From NCBI GenBank assembly GCA_017524805.1, contig JAFXUX010000038.1, forward strand, positions 1-64,000: DNA of 64,000 nucleotides. The letters are read 5' to 3'. The position numbers were made by a program, and so were the translations under genes. The notes under the pieces are model-generated. The model ran no database searches. It saw only the letters and a program-made list of their open reading frames with translations, and was not told the origin of the DNA. The stretch's first letter is position 1. Each line of letters begins with the position of its first letter. Below are positions 61,366 to 64,000 of this stretch, one piece after another. Source of the DNA: Candidatus Methanomethylophilaceae archaeon. GTDB taxonomy: Archaea > Thermoplasmatota > Thermoplasmata > Methanomassiliicoccales > Methanomethylophilaceae.

Positions 61366-62415
61366 ATGGACCGCAGCGTCATGAGAGAGACTGCGCAGGG
61401 ATTCCAAAGGTATTACAACCCCAAGCTGAGCGGCGAGCTCAGGCTGGACACGAACACCAACGTCCTCGGATCCAATCCGGCGGCGGAAAGGTATCTGGCC
61501 CAGGGGAAGTGGAATCTGGATTCCTATCCCAATACGTATTCTGACGGTCTCAGAGCCGCTCTCGGTGAGCTCTACGGCCTCCAAGCGGACAATTTCATCG
61601 CCGGCAACGGTTCGGACGAGATGCTGGACGTCACTTTCAAGACGTTCACCAATTGGGGGGACAACAGCGTAGTCCCTGTGCCGTCCTATACGCTCTACGA
61701 TTATTTCGTGAAGATGAACGGAGGCAAAGCCCTCGAAGTCGATCTGACCGAGGATTTCCAGCTCGATGTCGACGCCATAGTCAGGCAGGACGCGAAGATC
61801 GCGATAATGCCTTCCCCGAACAATCCCACCGGCAACTGCTTCAGGGAGAGGGACATCGAGGACGTCCTGTCCAGGTTCGACGGAATAGTGGTAGTTGACG
61901 AGGCCTACGCCGAATACTCGGAAGGCTCCATGATCCGCAGGGTTGACGAATTCGAGAATCTCATTGTGCTCAGGACGTTCTCCAAGGCATACGCCATGGC
62001 AGCCCTCCGCATCGGATACGCCGCCGCCAACCCCAAGCTGGCCGAGATGATGATGTGCGTGAAGATTCCCTATTCGCTGAACATGATCAGCGAGGGAGCC
62101 GCCATCGCCGCCATCAAAGACCAGGATTTCATCAGTAGAAGCGTATCCATGGTCAAAGAGGAGAGGCCCAAACTGGCCGCCGGCCTCAGGAAACTCGGGT
62201 TCGAGCCATTCCCGTCGGATTCCAATTTCATTCTGGCCCGGTCTCCGATAGACCACGAGGTCTTGGTCAGCGGGCTAAAGAGCAGAGGCATACTCATACG
62301 CGATTTCGGCTCCAAGCGCAGGACCGAGAACTGTGTCAGAACCACCGTCGGCAATTCCGAGCAGAACGCGCTCCTGCTGGAGAAAGCCGAGGAGGTGATC
62401 TCGTCATGCCGCTGA
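61366..62415 (+). CDS. hisC: Histidinol-phosphate aminotransferase
   Basis: 349 residues, one base after the hisG stop. Fold-type I PLP enzyme: AGNGSDEMLDVTFKTF, PNNPTGNCF, VVDEAYAEYS, lysine in RTFSKAYAMAALRIGY, and C-terminal VRTTVGNSEQN. It makes histidinol phosphate from imidazole-acetol phosphate. Its last 10 bp overlap hisH. Confidence 0.93.
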   Translation: MDRSVMRETAQGFQRYYNPKLSGELRLDTNTNVLGSNPAAERYLAQGKWNLDSYPNTYSDGLRAALGELYGLQADNFIAGNGSDEMLDVTFKTFTNWGDNSVVPVPSYTLYDYFVKMNGGKALEVDLTEDFQLDVDAIVRQDAKIAIMPSPNNPTGNCFRERDIEDVLSRFDGIVVVDEAYAEYSEGSMIRRVDEFENLIVLRTFSKAYAMAALRIGYAAANPKLAEMMMCVKIPYSLNMISEGAAIAAIKDQDFISRSVSMVKEERPKLAAGLRKLGFEPFPSDSNFILARSPIDHEVLVSGLKSRGILIRDFGSKRRTENCVRTTVGNSEQNALLLEKAEEVISSCR

Positions 62416-63011
62416 AGATCACTGTCACAGATTATGGCGTGGGGAACATCTATTCCATCGCCAAATCCCTGGAGAGATGCGGCGCAGCTGTGGAAGTCAT
62501 CAGGGACATGTCTAAGCTGAAGGATGCGGAATGCATCGTTTTCCCCGGAGTGGGAGCTTTCGACAGGACCGCCGAGACTCTTCTGCCATACAAAGATGAG
62601 ATACTGGCGATGCTGGAATCCGGGGTTCCGACCCTGGGAATATGCATCGGGATGCAGATCCTATTCGAAGGGAGCGAGGAAGGCTCGAAGCCCGGGCTCG
62701 GCTATTATCCGGGAAAGGTCAGGATGATGGAAGGGAAAGTGCTGCCTCACATGGGCTGGAACGAGGTCAAGACCGACGATCCTCTTTTCGAAGGGGTTGA
62801 CGACCGCATGTTCTATTTCGTCCATTCCTATTGCGGATGCCCCAGCGACCCCGGCATATGCGTCGGGACCACCGAATACGATGGGAAGGAGTTCGGCTGC
62901 TTCTTCAGGAAAGGCAACGTCTACGGCACCCAGTTCCACCCGGAGAAGAGCAGCGCCACAGGGAAGAAGGTGCTGCAGAACTTCATAGCGTTCGCGGAGG
63001 AGCGGATATGA
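62406..63011 (+). CDS. hisH: Imidazole glycerol phosphate synthase, glutaminase subunit
   Basis: 201 residues. Class I glutamine amidotransferase with the nucleophile cysteine in TLGICIGMQILFEGSEEG (residue ~80) and the catalytic His-Glu in GTQFHPEKSS. It feeds ammonia to HisF, which is not in the window. Overlaps hisC by 10 bp and hisA by 4 bp. Confidence 0.93.
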   Translation: MPLKITVTDYGVGNIYSIAKSLERCGAAVEVIRDMSKLKDAECIVFPGVGAFDRTAETLLPYKDEILAMLESGVPTLGICIGMQILFEGSEEGSKPGLGYYPGKVRMMEGKVLPHMGWNEVKTDDPLFEGVDDRMFYFVHSYCGCPSDPGICVGTTEYDGKEFGCFFRKGNVYGTQFHPEKSSATGKKVLQNFIAFAEERI

Positions 63012-63772
63012 AGGTCATACCCGCGGTCGATGTCCTGGACCATCAGGTTGTCCAGCTGGTGGGCGGGGTTCCCGGCAGCCAGCAGATCGTCATGCCCGAT
63101 CCCGTCGCCGTGGCCGAGATGTGGGCAGACAAAGGTGCCGATTACTTGCATCTGGTGGATCTGGACGGGGCGTTCGGCAAGGAGAACAATTTCCCTGTCT
63201 TCAAGAGGATCATAGAGGAAGTCGGGGTGCCGGTGGAGATCGGCGGCGGAATAAGGGATTCGGATTCTGTCGAGGACCTCATATCCGCGGGAGCTGACCG
63301 CGTAATAGTCGGCACCAAGGCCGTGAAGGATCCCGACTGGCTGGCCGAGCTGGCTTACGATTTCCCGGGAAAGATAGTCCTTTCCATGGACACCAAAGGC
63401 GGACGCATCGCCGTCAAAGGATGGCAGGAATCCGCGGAGCTCACCGTGGACGAGATGTTCGGCCGCATATGGGATCTGCCGCTGGCGGCCGTCCTCAACA
63501 CCAACGTGGATGTCGAAGGCCAGAGGAAGGGCATCGACGAGGCGCAGGCAAGGCAGTTCATAAGTTCCTGTCCCCACGACGTCATCGCATCCGGCGGAGT
63601 CACATCCAAGAGGGATGCCGAGATCCTGTCCGAGTGCGGCGCGGTGGGAGCTGTCGTAGGCCTCGCCATGTACACCGAGGTCATCCGCCCCTGGGAATGG
63701 GATGTCCCCTGGTGGGCGCGATCGACAGCAGCTAATATCCCTACCGATCTCCAGATCCGATCGTATTTATGA
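63008..63772 (+). CDS. hisA: ProFAR isomerase
   Basis: 254 residues from the ATG at 63008, chosen by the 4-bp overlap with hisH and the family start KVIPAVDVLDHQVVQLVGG. Half-barrel motifs: YLHLVDLDGAFG, VEIGGGIRDSDSVEDLI and VIASGGVTSKRDAE; phosphate-binding glycines present. GWQE supports HisA over HisF. The C-terminal 15 residues (ARSTAANIPTDLQIRSYL) extend beyond the usual end. Confidence 0.92.
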   Translation: MKVIPAVDVLDHQVVQLVGGVPGSQQIVMPDPVAVAEMWADKGADYLHLVDLDGAFGKENNFPVFKRIIEEVGVPVEIGGGIRDSDSVEDLISAGADRVIVGTKAVKDPDWLAELAYDFPGKIVLSMDTKGGRIAVKGWQESAELTVDEMFGRIWDLPLAAVLNTNVDVEGQRKGIDEAQARQFISSCPHDVIASGGVTSKRDAEILSECGAVGAVVGLAMYTEVIRPWEWDVPWWARSTAANIPTDLQIRSYL

Positions 63773-64000
63773 GGCTGGAAGACGGAATCTACGAGCATGT
63801 AATCAGCGAGTCCATAGACGGGGCGCTATCCGAGCTGGGCATGGAGGATGCCGAGGTCAGAGGCATATCCCCAGAGGATTCGCCGGAAGTTCTCTCGCAA
63901 TACATCGCAGGGGTCGTCCGCCGCGCTCTCGAATCATCTGCAGGAAGGCATCCCAGCAACCGCGCCGGCAGATCCGATGCCATATCCGAGGAAGTCAGCA
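63769..64000 (+). CDS. N-terminus of an unidentified protein, possibly a DUF3427-type DEAD/DEAH helicase (cut by window edge)
   Basis: 77 codons are visible from the ATG that overlaps the hisA stop (ATGA). The sequence starts RLEDGIYEHVISESIDGAL and continues SPEVLSQYIAGVVRRALESSAG. That opening resembles the N-terminus of DUF3427-type helicase/nuclease proteins (a GLYE-like start, then a helix ending in a KY/QYIA-VVRRAL-like segment), but the evidence is slight. The tight overlap argues for translation coupled to hisA, which is odd for such a protein and may reflect insertion next to the operon. Confidence 0.4.
   Translation, partial: MRLEDGIYEHVISESIDGALSELGMEDAEVRGISPEDSPEVLSQYIAGVVRRALESSAGRHPSNRAGRSDAISEEVS

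Overview
The window looks like a piece of chromosome from a methanogenic archaeon of the order Methanomassiliicoccales (gut/rumen-type Methanomethylophilaceae is my inference). The reasons are: a monomethylamine methyltransferase gene (mtmB) with an in-frame TAG at codon 202, the known pyrrolysine site; a full set of genes for activating and modifying methyl-coenzyme M reductase (atwA, mcrC, mmp3/6/5/15/17/7 and the YcaO gene mmp1); archaeal TATA boxes about 25 bp upstream of many start codons; and an archaeal-type RNase P RNA. Base composition is moderately GC-rich. Nearly every gene ends in TGA.

Layout. 1-2030: 3' part of a repeat-rich surface protein (InlB B-repeats plus BspA-type leucine-rich repeats). 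2225-13265: five paralogues, each an FrhB-like iron-sulfur flavoprotein fused to a polysaccharide pyruvyl transferase. 13332-15272: a hypothetical gene, a DUF6951 gene and an HTH regulator. 15423-22734: one long MCR-activation operon with overlapping genes; mmp7 carries a one-base frameshift. 22898-28848: an internally duplicated GlcD-like FAD protein, mtmC, mtmB and a HAD phosphatase. 28856-36447: mmp1, a possible YbjN-like protein, rnpB, a YbjQ-family protein, an ACT-domain regulator, chorismate mutase, a bile-acid-symporter-family transporter, mevalonate kinase and an aminotransferase. 36579-41708: two paralogues with a QueC-like PP-loop domain followed by Sel1 repeats. 41711-48414: a probable defence pair, a giant DUF4011-type helicase and a PLD-type nuclease. 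48538-49599: asd. 49811-60378: a surface-decoration island with four LicD-family proteins, an ATP-grasp ligase and a LicC-like nucleotidyltransferase. 60501-63772: hisG-hisC-hisH-hisA, followed by a gene cut by the window edge.

The most striking observation concerns TAG codons. Apart from mtmB, two large accessory genes are interrupted only by in-frame TAG: one TAG in a PP-loop/Sel1 gene and two in a Sel1/LicD gene. In each case the reading frame and the domain alignment continue straight across the TAG, the reconstructed gene ends in TGA, and no gene in the window appears to use TAG as its real terminator. This suggests that pyrrolysine (or another amber-decoded residue) is inserted into Sel1-repeat surface-modification proteins, a class not normally linked to pyrrolysine. 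Recent decay is the main alternative.

Functionally, the central 20 kb serves methyl-reducing methanogenesis (MtmB/MtmC methyl transfer, MCR activation and thioamidation). The flanks look like host- or phage-facing accessory DNA: adhesin, polysaccharide pyruvylation, Lic-type decoration and defence. These are interspersed with ordinary amino-acid and isoprenoid biosynthesis genes.
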